From the NCBI GenBank assembly GCA_014655195.1, contig BNBH01000011.1, positions 62,001-126,000 of the forward strand: 64,000 nucleotides of DNA, written 5' to 3'. Shown here in pieces: positions 1 through 7,161 of this stretch; within the stretch, counting starts at the first letter, position 1, and each line of letters opens with the position of its first letter. Source of the DNA: Streptomyces cellulosae (GTDB taxonomy: Bacteria > Actinomycetota > Actinomycetes > Streptomycetales > Streptomycetaceae). A program made the translations under genes and the position numbers. The notes under the pieces were generated by a model. That model ran no database searches and was not told where the DNA came from. It saw only the letters and a list, made by a program, of their open reading frames with translations.

Positions 1-1
1 C

Positions 2-820
2 GCCCGCATCCAGGAGGCGCTGCGGCTCCCCGCCGAACCGGCCGCGCCGCCCGCCGCGTTGCCCTCCCCCGGCGCCGCGCCGGCGGCCGTCGCCTTCGAG
101 GACGTGCGGTTCCGCTACGCCGAGGATCTGCCGTACGTCCACCACGGGGTGACCTTCTCCGTGCCTCCGCAGGGCCTGACGGCGTTCGTCGGCCCGTCCG
201 GCGCGGGCAAGACGACGGTGTTCTCCCTCATCGAGCGGTTCTACGACCCCGAGTCCGGCGTGATCACGGTGGACGGCCGCGACGTCGCGGACTGGGCCCT
301 GCCGGAGCTGCGGGCGGCGATCGGGTACGTCGAGCAGGACGCGCCCGTGCTGTCGGGTTCCCTGCGCGACAACCTGCTGCTGGGCAACCCGGACGCGGAC
401 GAGGACGCGCTGACGCGGGTGCTGAAGACCACGCGGCTCGACGGGCTGGTCGCCCGCCTCCCCCAGGGGCTCGACACCCTCGTCGGCCACCGCGGCACCA
501 GGCTGTCCGGCGGCGAACGCCAGCGGGTCGCCATCGCCCGCGCCCTGCTCCGCCGCCCCCGCCTGCTCCTCCTCGACGAGGCGACGTCCCAGCTGGACGC
601 GGTGAACGAGGCGGCCCTGCGCGACACGGTCGCGGACGTCGCCCGCACGACGACGGTCCTGGTGGTCGCCCACCGCCTCTCCACGGTGACGGCGGCGGAC
701 CGCATCGTGGTGATGGACGCGGGCCGCGTCCGCGCGGTCGGCACCCACAGGGAACTGGTCATGTCGGACCCGCTGTACGGGGAGCTGGCGGCCACGCAGT
801 TCTTGGCCACGGCGGGCTGA
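2..820 (+). CDS. ABC exporter, ATP-binding C-terminal part (5' end outside window)
   Basis: This is the nucleotide-binding end of a fused ABC exporter. The reading frame is open from base 2, so the membrane domain lies upstream of the window. Visible motifs are Walker [10 protein letters not shown] near base 191, the ABC signature LSGGERQR near 503, Walker B LLLLDEAT near 563 and the H-loop AHR near 669, so ATP hydrolysis should be intact. The text before the domain (RIQEALRLP) looks like the usual linker between membrane and ATPase domains. Such proteins export lipids, drugs or peptides across the plasma membrane; the substrate cannot be told from this half. The chance TTG at 59 is not a likely start. 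Confidence 0.85.
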   Translation, partial: ARIQEALRLPAEPAAPPAALPSPGAAPAAVAFEDVRFRYAEDLPYVHHGVTFSVPPQGLTAFVGPSGAGKTTVFSLIERFYDPESGVITVDGRDVADWALPELRAAIGYVEQDAPVLSGSLRDNLLLGNPDADEDALTRVLKTTRLDGLVARLPQGLDTLVGHRGTRLSGGERQRVAIARALLRRPRLLLLDEATSQLDAVNEAALRDTVADVARTTTVLVVAHRLSTVTAADRIVVMDAGRVRAVGTHRELVMSDPLYGELAATQFLATAG

Positions 821-931
821 AGAGGGAAACCGCACCTGGGCGCCCGGCACCGGAGGGGGTGCGGCCACCCGTCCCCCACCCCCCGCCGGCCAGGCGTCGC
901 GCTTGCCCCGGCCCGTCCCGGGGAGGACGCT

Positions 932-948
932 CGTAGGTGAGGCCTACG
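932..948. promoter_or_regulatory. Inverted repeat upstream of SnoaL-like gene
   Basis: CGTAGG and CCTACG form perfect 6-bp arms around a 5-base spacer, 43 bases before the start of the SnoaL-like gene. It could be an operator, but no cognate regulator is identified. Confidence 0.25.
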
Positions 949-991
949 TGGCCTGATTCCGGGCCCGGGACCTCCGAGGAGGTGGGTCATC

Positions 992-1357
992 ATGACGACC
1001 GCGGCACAGCCCGTGTTCGGTACCGACACCCTGCGGCGGGGCGTCGAGGCGGACACGCCCGACATGCTGAAGTCGCTCTACGCGGACGACGCGGAGCTGC
1101 GCGTCGTGGATCACGTCAGCGGGCCGAGCCACCCGAAGGTGCTGCACGGCAAGGACGAGATCGCCGCGATGCTGGACGACGTCTACAGCCGCGACATGAC
1201 GCACGCGCTGGAGGCGTGCGTCGTGCAGGGCGATCACGCCGCCTACTGCGAGAGCTGCCTCTACCCGGACGGTGTGCGGGTGCTCTCGGAGTCGATGCTG
1301 ACGTTGCGCGACGGCAAGATCACGGGGCAGGTGCTGATCCAGGCGTGGGACGAGTGA
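992..1357 (+). CDS. SnoaL/NTF2-like domain protein
   Basis: A 121-residue cytoplasmic protein with the pattern of the NTF2-like superfamily: an N-terminal helix (DTLRRGVEADTPDMLKSLYA), the acidic 'DDAELRVVDH' strand, a 'GKDEIAAMLDDV' helix and beta-strands ending in 'DGKITGQVLIQAWDE'. These cone-shaped folds act as small-molecule isomerases, hydrolases or binding proteins; the function here is unknown. A GAGGAGG ribosome site ends about ten bases before ATG 992. The last 38 bases overlap the 3' end of the convergent LysR gene. A second protein of this type lies at 4380. Confidence 0.75.
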   Translation: MTTAAQPVFGTDTLRRGVEADTPDMLKSLYADDAELRVVDHVSGPSHPKVLHGKDEIAAMLDDVYSRDMTHALEACVVQGDHAAYCESCLYPDGVRVLSESMLTLRDGKITGQVLIQAWDE

Positions 1358-2246
1358 CACCGGGCGCCGTCGTCCTCGTCGCGTCGGCGAAGGTCTCGAC
1401 GAGCGGGGACGGACGGTCGCCGTCCCAGGCGAGGGCGACCGTGCCGGGCGGTACGTCCGCGAGCGGGACGTAGGCGATGTCGGGGCGCGGGAAGACAGCC
1501 GCGACCGACTCCGGCACCATCACGACGCCGCTGCCGGCCCGGACGTACGCCAGGATCTCCTCCATGTCGTGCACGTCCGGGCCGCGCAGCCACCGGGTGC
1601 CGTCGGGGCGCGGGTCGGCGTTCCAGACGGCGGACCACGCCGGGGACGCGCCCGCGTAGCGCAGCAGAGGTTCGTCGGCGAGGGCGCGCAGCCCGACCGT
1701 GTCCTCGCCGGCCAGGGGGTGCCGTACGGGAAGGACGACGCAGAGCCCCTCCTGGTAGAGCGGCAGCACCCGCAGCCGCTCCGCGTCGACGGGCAGGCGT
1801 ACGAAGCCGACGTCGGCGGTGCCGTCGAGGAGGTCGGCGGACTGGCTCCACCACCGCAGCCGGACCAGTTCGATCCGCACCTGCGGCTCCCGCGCGGAGA
1901 ACGCGTGCAGCGGCGCGGTGATGTCGGAGCTGAGCATGAAGCCGACCTTGAGCACGCCCTCGCCCGCCGCGATCCGCCGGACGCGGTTCTGCGCGGCGCG
2001 GGCGACGGCCAGCAGTTCCCGTGAGTCCTGCAGGAACTGCTCGCCCGCGGGTGTGAGGGCGACCTCCCGGCTGCTGCGGCGGAACAGCGTCACGCCGAGG
2101 TCGTGCTCCAGCTGCTGGATCTGCCGGGACAGCGCGGGCTGGGTGACGTGCAGGGCGGCCGCGGCCTGCCCGAAGTGCAGCCGCTCGGCGACGGCCACGA
2201 AGGAGCGCAGCCGGCGCAGGTCCAGATCCGTCCGTCCGCCGTCCAT
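1320..2246 (-). CDS. LysR-family transcriptional regulator
   Basis: A 308-residue regulator of usual LysR length. The N-terminal winged helix-turn-helix is clear (residues about 10-68, with FGQAAAALHVTQPALSRQI as recognition region), followed by a substrate-binding domain from about residue 95 (LKVGFMLSSDITAPL onward). It is transcribed away from the zinc alcohol dehydrogenase at 2421, the arrangement in which LysR proteins usually control the divergent gene and themselves in response to a small effector. The effector is unknown. Its 3' end overlaps the convergent SnoaL-like gene by 38 bases. Confidence 0.9.
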   Translation of the reverse strand: MDGGRTDLDLRRLRSFVAVAERLHFGQAAAALHVTQPALSRQIQQLEHDLGVTLFRRSSREVALTPAGEQFLQDSRELLAVARAAQNRVRRIAAGEGVLKVGFMLSSDITAPLHAFSAREPQVRIELVRLRWWSQSADLLDGTADVGFVRLPVDAERLRVLPLYQEGLCVVLPVRHPLAGEDTVGLRALADEPLLRYAGASPAWSAVWNADPRPDGTRWLRGPDVHDMEEILAYVRAGSGVVMVPESVAAVFPRPDIAYVPLADVPPGTVALAWDGDRPSPLVETFADATRTTAPGVTRPTPGSAPAP

Positions 2247-2312
2247 GCCGCCTTCTCCCCTGCCGCCTGCACCGATGCGCCCACGTCATCGTAGGCACCG
2301 AAGGAAGCATTG

Positions 2313-2334
2313 GACCTCCGGGAAACCCCAGGTC
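2313..2334. promoter_or_regulatory. Candidate LysR operator
   Basis: GACCT and AGGTC form perfect 5-bp arms around 12 bases, in the LysR/ADH divergent gap. The inner T and A give T-N12-A, one base from the LysR T-N11-A pattern. Position and symmetry support a binding site, but this is inference. Confidence 0.35.
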
Positions 2335-2371
2335 ACGCTGGTTACGTACTGCGGGGGGCATCGATCCCCCG

Positions 2372-2402
2372 CCCGCCTCCCCCTCCCCCTCCCCCTCCCC
2401 CT
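2372..2402. repeat. Pyrimidine microsatellite (CCCCCT repeats)
   Basis: A short run of C-rich repeats, roughly four copies of a CCCCCT unit, just upstream of the zinc ADH ribosome site. If translated it would give an improbable polyproline N-terminus, which argues for the ADH start at 2421. Its length could vary between strains. Confidence 0.7.
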
Positions 2403-2420
2403 TCTTCTGGAGTGTTCGCC

Positions 2421-3434
2421 ATGATGCGTGCCGCCGTCGCCCTCGGGGCAGGCGCCCCGCTCGCCCTGCAGGACCTGGAAGTGCCCGAACCCGGTCCGGG
2501 CGAGGTGCTCGTCAAGGTCACCGCGTGCGGGGTCTGCTTCACCGACCTGAACCTGCTGCGCGGCCACTATCCGTTCGCCCGTTTCCCGGTCGTGCCGGGC
2601 CACGAGATCACCGGCGTGGTCACGGCCGTCGGCCCCGGCGTCATCTTCCCCGAGGTCGGCGCCGCGGTGGGCGGGCAGTTCCTGTACGACTCGTGCGGTC
2701 ACTGCGACTACTGCGTCCGCGGCGACCAGATCCTCTGCCCCCGCAAGGTGATCACCGGCATCGTCGCCGACGGCGGCTACGCCCCGTATGCGGTGATGAA
2801 GGCCGGCTTCGTCACCCCGCTGCCGGACGGGCTCGACCCGGTGGCCGCCGCGCCGCTGATGTGCGCCGGGCTGACCGCGTTCAACGGGCTGCGCCAGGGC
2901 GGGATCCGGCCCGGCTCGCGGGTCGCCGTGGTGGGCGCGGGCGGCGTGGGCGCGCTGGCCGTGCGGTACGCCGTCGCCATGGGGGCGCGGGTCGCCGTGG
3001 TCGGCCGGTCCCGGCGCGGTGAGGACGCGGCGAAGGCACTGGGCGCGGAACTGTTCGTCGCGGCGCAGGAATCGGACCCGGCGAAGGCGCTGAAGGAGTG
3101 GGACGGCGGCGCGGACCTCGTGCTGAACGCCTCCCCGTCGACCGAGGCGGCGACGGCGACGCTGGGCGGGCTCGCCCCGGACGGCACGCTGATGCTGTGC
3201 GGGTACGGTCCCGAGCCGCTGGTGCTGCCGACCCAGCCGATGATCCTCAACCGGCTGCGGGTGGGCGCCTCCCCGTCCGGCTCGCCGCACGACCTGCGCG
3301 ACACCCTGGCCTTCTCGGTCTCGCACGACATCCTCCCGGACGTCACCCCGATCGGCCTGGACGAGGCCCCGGCCGTGCTGGACGCGATGGACGCGGGCAC
3401 CGCGCGCGGCCGCAGCGTCATCGTCTTTCCCTGA
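2421..3434 (+). CDS. Zinc-dependent alcohol dehydrogenase
   Basis: A 337-residue medium-chain dehydrogenase/reductase predicted to oxidise an alcohol or reduce an aldehyde with NAD(P). The catalytic zinc site is seen in GVCFTD (Cys39, with Phe where His is common) and GHE (His61, Glu62). The structural zinc is held by Cys92, 95, 98 and 106. The Rossmann motif VVGAGGVGAL lies near residue 175. ATG 2421 is chosen because GGAG sits eight bases upstream and the frame beyond it is polyproline. It is followed by the SDR gene 27 bases on, so the two probably form an operon controlled by the divergent LysR gene. Confidence 0.9.
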   Translation: MMRAAVALGAGAPLALQDLEVPEPGPGEVLVKVTACGVCFTDLNLLRGHYPFARFPVVPGHEITGVVTAVGPGVIFPEVGAAVGGQFLYDSCGHCDYCVRGDQILCPRKVITGIVADGGYAPYAVMKAGFVTPLPDGLDPVAAAPLMCAGLTAFNGLRQGGIRPGSRVAVVGAGGVGALAVRYAVAMGARVAVVGRSRRGEDAAKALGAELFVAAQESDPAKALKEWDGGADLVLNASPSTEAATATLGGLAPDGTLMLCGYGPEPLVLPTQPMILNRLRVGASPSGSPHDLRDTLAFSVSHDILPDVTPIGLDEAPAVLDAMDAGTARGRSVIVFP

Positions 3435-3461
3435 CCTCCCCTCCTTGTGACGGAGCACCTC

Positions 3462-4368
3462 ATGTCCTCCCACGTCGTTCTGATCACCGGCGCGTCCAGC
3501 GGTTTCGGCGCGTTGACCGCCCGCGCCCTGGCCGACGCCGGGCACACCGTCCACGCCGGGATGCGGCAGACCACCGGCCGCGACGCCCCGGCGGTCGCCG
3601 ACGCCCGCGCCTACGCCGACGAGCACGGCGTCGAGTTGCGCACCGTCGAACTCGACGTCTCCCGGCAGGAGTCGGTGGACGCGGCCGTCGCGGCGGTCAC
3701 CGAGGAGGCGGGCGGCGTCGACGTGGTCGTGCACAACGCCGGGCACATGGTGCTGGGCCCCGCCGAGTCGTTCACTCCGGAGCAGCTCGCCGAGATCTAC
3801 GACACCAACGTGCTGTCCACGCAGCGGGTCAACCGCGCGGTGCTGCCGCAGATGCGGGAGCGCCGGGACGGGCTGCTCGTGTGGGTGGGCTCCACCAGTA
3901 CCTTCGGCGGGACGCCCCCGTGTCTCGCCCCGTACTTCGGCGCCAAGGCGGCCATGGACCACCTGGCGAAGAGCTACGCCGTCGAGCTGTCCCGGTTCGG
4001 CATCGCACACGTCGATCGTGGTGCCCGGCTCCTTCACCTCCGGCACGAACCACTTCGCGCACGCCATGCACCCCGCGGACACGGCGACGGCCGAGGCGTA
4101 CGACGAGCTGTACGAGGGTCTGATGGACGACGTCGGCAAGCGGCTCGCGGCTCTCGCGCCGCCGGACGCGGACCCCGGCGAGGTCGCCCGCACGATCGTG
4201 GCGGTTGTGGACGCACCGAAGGGCGAGCGCCCGTTCCGGGTGACGATCGACCCGGCGGACGACGGCTCGGAACAGGTCAGCGACGTCGCCGACCGGATCC
4301 GGGCCGATTTCTACGACCGCATCGGCTTCACCGATCTCCTCACCACCCGGACCCCGGCCGGGGCGTGA
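3462..4368 (+). pseudogene. SDR-family oxidoreductase, single-base frameshift
   Basis: A classical short-chain dehydrogenase split over two frames. The first part (3462-4004) carries TGASSGFG for nucleotide binding, the HNAGH variant of NNAG and the catalytic YFGAK. The second part continues as IVVPGSFTSGTNHFAHAM... to 4368. Removing C4006 restores ...FGIDTSIVVPGSF..., giving about 301 residues, the normal length. As written, translation would run into an unrelated tail. GGAG lies six bases before ATG 3462. It may be a fresh pseudogene or a sequencing error. It follows the zinc ADH and probably shared its operon. Confidence 0.85.
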
Positions 4369-4379
4369 GACAGGCTGGT

Positions 4380-4766
4380 ATGACTGGGTGCATGCATGCA
4401 GACACCGCCCAGTCGGCCATCGACACGTTCATCTCGGCGTTCAACGCCTCCGACGACGCCTACGTGACCTCGCTGCTGTCACAGGCGCTCACCTCGGACG
4501 TGGTCCTCTGGGGTCCGCTCGGCCGCAGCGAGGGCATCGAGGCGGTGGAGCGGTTCGTGCTGGACATCCGGCGGCACCCGGCCGGACCGGGCACGATGGT
4601 CCGCTGCTCGGGGGTGGACATGCCGGACGAGTGGGCCCGGTACCGGTGGGTGTTCACCACCCCGGACGGTGGTCCCCGGCTCGCCGGGACCGACGTCGTC
4701 CACCTGCGGCGGGGACTGATCGACCAGATGATCGTCTTCGCGGGGGACCTCGCGCCGGCCGTCTGA
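4380..4766 (+). CDS. SnoaL-like/NTF2-like small protein
   Basis: A 128-residue protein with the SnoaL-like pattern: 'AIDTFISAFNASDDAYVTSLLSQALTSDVVLWGPLGRSEGIEAVERFV' matches the helix-strand order of this fold, ending in 'GLIDQMIVFAGDLAPAV'. Such proteins often act on or bind small polyketide-like or steroid-like molecules; no catalytic assignment is possible. The start could be ATG 4380 or ATG 4392, neither with a strong ribosome site. It follows the frameshifted SDR by 11 bases and shares its frame, which is why the SDR frame reads through into it. Confidence 0.7.
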   Translation: MTGCMHADTAQSAIDTFISAFNASDDAYVTSLLSQALTSDVVLWGPLGRSEGIEAVERFVLDIRRHPAGPGTMVRCSGVDMPDEWARYRWVFTTPDGGPRLAGTDVVHLRRGLIDQMIVFAGDLAPAV

Positions 4767-4952
4767 CTCCGTCGCCCCGCCGGGGCGCCTCGACGCCGAC
4801 CGGTTGACGCTCCGTCAAGCGGTCGGCGTCGGCACGTCCGGTTCGTCCGACGCGTCCGGCGGTCCCGGCGCATCCGGCGCAGTCGGCCTCCTCGGCGCCT
4901 CCGGTGTCTTCCGCCTCCCCGGCGCCTCCGGCGATCCCGGCGGCTCCCGCGG

Positions 4953-5693
4953 CTACGACGACTCCGGCGTCTCCCGCGTCTCCCGCGTCTCCCGCGTCTC
5001 CCGCGTCTCCGGCGTCTCCGGCGTCTCCGGCGGACGCAGGATCGCCAGCAGCTGCCGGACCAGTTCGTCCACGACCTCGTCGAGGCTCGCCTCGACCCAC
5101 CCCGCGTTCCAGTCGTGCAGCAGCCCGTTCACGCTGCCGATGAAGCCCGTCGCGGCGAGGCGGTGGTCGCGGGGGGCCGCCTCTCCGCGGGCGACCGCCG
5201 CGTCCGCCTCGGCGCAGATCAGGTCGACCCACCGGGCGCGGCGGGCCAGCCGCTGTTCCTCCAGGCGGGGGCTCACCCCGATGATCTCGACGAAGGCGAT
5301 GCGGATGCGGCGCGGGTCGCGGGTGACGTCGGCGGCGTAGGCGCGGAAGATCGCGGTGGCGCGCTCGGCGAGCGGGGCGTCCCCCGTCGAGGCCGCCGCG
5401 GCGAGCACCGCCGACTCGGCCCAGTCGTTGACCTGGAGGTGCAGCGCGGCGAGGACGTCCTCCAGGGTGCGGAACTCCTCGTAGAACTGACGGGTGGACA
5501 GGCCGGCGGCCTCGCTGAGGGCGGTGACGGTGGTGTTCCGGTAGCCGGGTCCGGCGCCGAAGAGCTCCAGGGCCGCGTCGAGGAAGCGCCGGCGCCGCTC
5601 GGCCTTCCGCTCCTCGGCGGACTTCCCTGCGTACCGGCCGCTCGGTGCGCTCAGTCTGCCCGCCACCGGTTCTCCTCTCGCCGCGCCCGGCAA
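4953..5693 (-). CDS. TetR-family regulator with repetitive C-terminal tail
   Basis: A 246-residue TetR-type repressor. The DNA-binding domain spans about residues 30-80 (RRFLDAALELFGAG... TVTALSEAAGLSTRQFYEEF), followed by a helical ligand domain with the TetR_C-like segment VNDWAESAVLAAA onward. The tail is a run of PET and RET triplets encoded by nearly identical 9-base repeats. It is transcribed away from the secreted beta-propeller at 5841, with an inverted repeat between them, so it probably represses that gene and itself. The ligand is unknown. The start codon could be somewhat later, near the first helix. Confidence 0.85.
   Translation of the reverse strand: MPGAARGEPVAGRLSAPSGRYAGKSAEERKAERRRRFLDAALELFGAGPGYRNTTVTALSEAAGLSTRQFYEEFRTLEDVLAALHLQVNDWAESAVLAAAASTGDAPLAERATAIFRAYAADVTRDPRRIRIAFVEIIGVSPRLEEQRLARRARWVDLICAEADAAVARGEAAPRDHRLAATGFIGSVNGLLHDWNAGWVEASLDEVVDELVRQLLAILRPPETPETPETRETRETRETRETPESS
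4969..5033. repeat. 9-bp tandem repeat in TetR gene 3' end
   Basis: About seven head-to-tail copies of CGTCTCCCG or CGTCTCCGG, encoding the PET/RET tail of the TetR protein on the minus strand. The repeat keeps the reading frame. Confidence 0.85.
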
Positions 5694-5753
5694 TTTTGTC
5701 GTGTCCGCGGTCTTGTGGAGAACCCCTGACCATCCCTACTTTTCAGTAAGTTC

Positions 5754-5779
5754 AATCTGAAAGCACGTCTGTTCAGATT
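5754..5779. promoter_or_regulatory. Candidate TetR operator
   Basis: AATCTGAA and TTCAGATT form perfect 8-bp arms separated by 10 bases in the divergent gap between the TetR and beta-propeller genes. A related half site, CTTTTCAG, lies just upstream. Its AT content stands out locally. Confidence 0.5.
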
Positions 5780-5840
5780 CCACTCCCTCCACTTGGCATG
5801 TCCCGATCATGGCGCCCCCACCCGCAGAGGAGACCCCGCC

Positions 5841-7112
5841 ATGCCGATCCGCAGCAGGCATCTGTGCACCCTCGCCGCCGCCGTCGTCCTGACCCTCACC
5901 GCCCCCGGCGCCGTCGCGAGCGCCGCCGGACAGACGTCCTCCGCGGACCTGTCGTCCTCCGCGGAGCTGCGGGAGGTGCTGTTCGTGGGCAACAACTGGG
6001 ACGGCACCGCCGACGTCATCGAGTCCGGCGGCGACTTCGGGCGGATCGGCCGGATCAACGTGGTCCCCGACAAGGACCGGCGGATGGCGGAGATCAACGC
6101 CAACCCGATCCGCTGGATCTACTTCATGGGCATCCGCAACACCGTCGGCGAGGGCCACGACCAGTTCGTCGACGACATGTACTCCACCCCGGACGGCACC
6201 GCGGTGGTGGTCTCCCGGCCCAGCTTCGCGGACGTCGTCTCCCTCGATCTGGCGACCGGACGCGTCAACTGGCGCTTCCCGGTGTCCGGTTACCGCTCCG
6301 ACCACATGGCGGTCTCCCCCGACGGCACGCGCGTCGCCGTCTCCGCCTCGACGTCCAACACCGTGCACGTCCTGGACATCGAGACCGGCAAGGAGGTCGG
6401 CACCTTCAGGACCGGCGACAAGCCGCACGAGAACGTGTTCAGCCGCGACGGCCGCTACATCTGGAACATGTCCATCGGCGAGGTGAACACCGATCTGGAC
6501 GCGCCCTGGCTGGACTTCACGAAGGGCGACCGCAAGATCACGGTCGCCGACGCCCGGACGTTCCAGCAGGTCAAGGTCATCGACATGCGGGAGCGGCTGG
6601 ACGCGGCCGGCTTCACCGGTTACTCGGACGCGGTCCGCCCCGCCGCCTTCTCCCCCGACGAGTCGAAGTTGTACTTCCAGGTGTCGTTCTTCAACGGCTT
6701 CTTCGAGTACGACGTCACCACCGACCGGATCAGCCGCGTCAAGACCCTGCCGAAGAACCCCTCCACCAGCGAGGACCGCACCACCTGGGTCAACGACTCG
6801 CGCCACCACGGCATCACCATGAAGCCCGACGGCGCCAAACTGTGCGTGGCGGGCACCATGGACGACTACGCGACCGTCGTCGACCGCGACACCTTCGAGC
6901 ACGGCCCGCTGGTCCCCGTCGCCAAGCCGTACTGGGCGACCGTCAGCGGCGACGGGGAGTCCTGCGTGGTCTCCGAGAGCGGCGCCGACCAGGTCACCGC
7001 GATCGACTTCGCGACGGGCGAGAAGACCGTGTCGGTCCCGGTCGGCGACCACCCGCAGCGGGTGCGTCTCGGGCATGTGCGGGAGGGCTGGACCGGCCCG
7101 TCGGGCGGCTGA
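5841..7112 (+). CDS. Secreted YncE-like beta-propeller protein
   Basis: A 423-residue protein with an N-terminal signal peptide (MPIRSRHLCTLAAAVVLTL... AVASAA, cleavage around residue 30). The body has repeated blade motifs of the 40-residue YVTN type, such as MAVSPDGTRVAVSASTSNTV, AAFSPDESKLYF and TVSGDGESCVVSESGADQV, which predicts a seven-bladed propeller in the extracellular or cell-wall space. No catalytic residues are recognised; it may bind a ligand or partner. GAGGAG sits nine bases before ATG 5841, which fixes the start. The divergent TetR gene and its palindrome suggest repression by that regulator. Confidence 0.85.
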   Translation: MPIRSRHLCTLAAAVVLTLTAPGAVASAAGQTSSADLSSSAELREVLFVGNNWDGTADVIESGGDFGRIGRINVVPDKDRRMAEINANPIRWIYFMGIRNTVGEGHDQFVDDMYSTPDGTAVVVSRPSFADVVSLDLATGRVNWRFPVSGYRSDHMAVSPDGTRVAVSASTSNTVHVLDIETGKEVGTFRTGDKPHENVFSRDGRYIWNMSIGEVNTDLDAPWLDFTKGDRKITVADARTFQQVKVIDMRERLDAAGFTGYSDAVRPAAFSPDESKLYFQVSFFNGFFEYDVTTDRISRVKTLPKNPSTSEDRTTWVNDSRHHGITMKPDGAKLCVAGTMDDYATVVDRDTFEHGPLVPVAKPYWATVSGDGESCVVSESGADQVTAIDFATGEKTVSVPVGDHPQRVRLGHVREGWTGPSGG

Positions 7113-7161
7113 CCGGCACCCGGAAAGCCGGATGCAACTCGCCACCCTCCGAAAACCGGCA

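Noticed and set aside
2286..4193. 635-codon minus-strand frame over the ADH and SDR genes
   Set aside because: Antisense shadow of two clear enzymes, with no recognisable motif.
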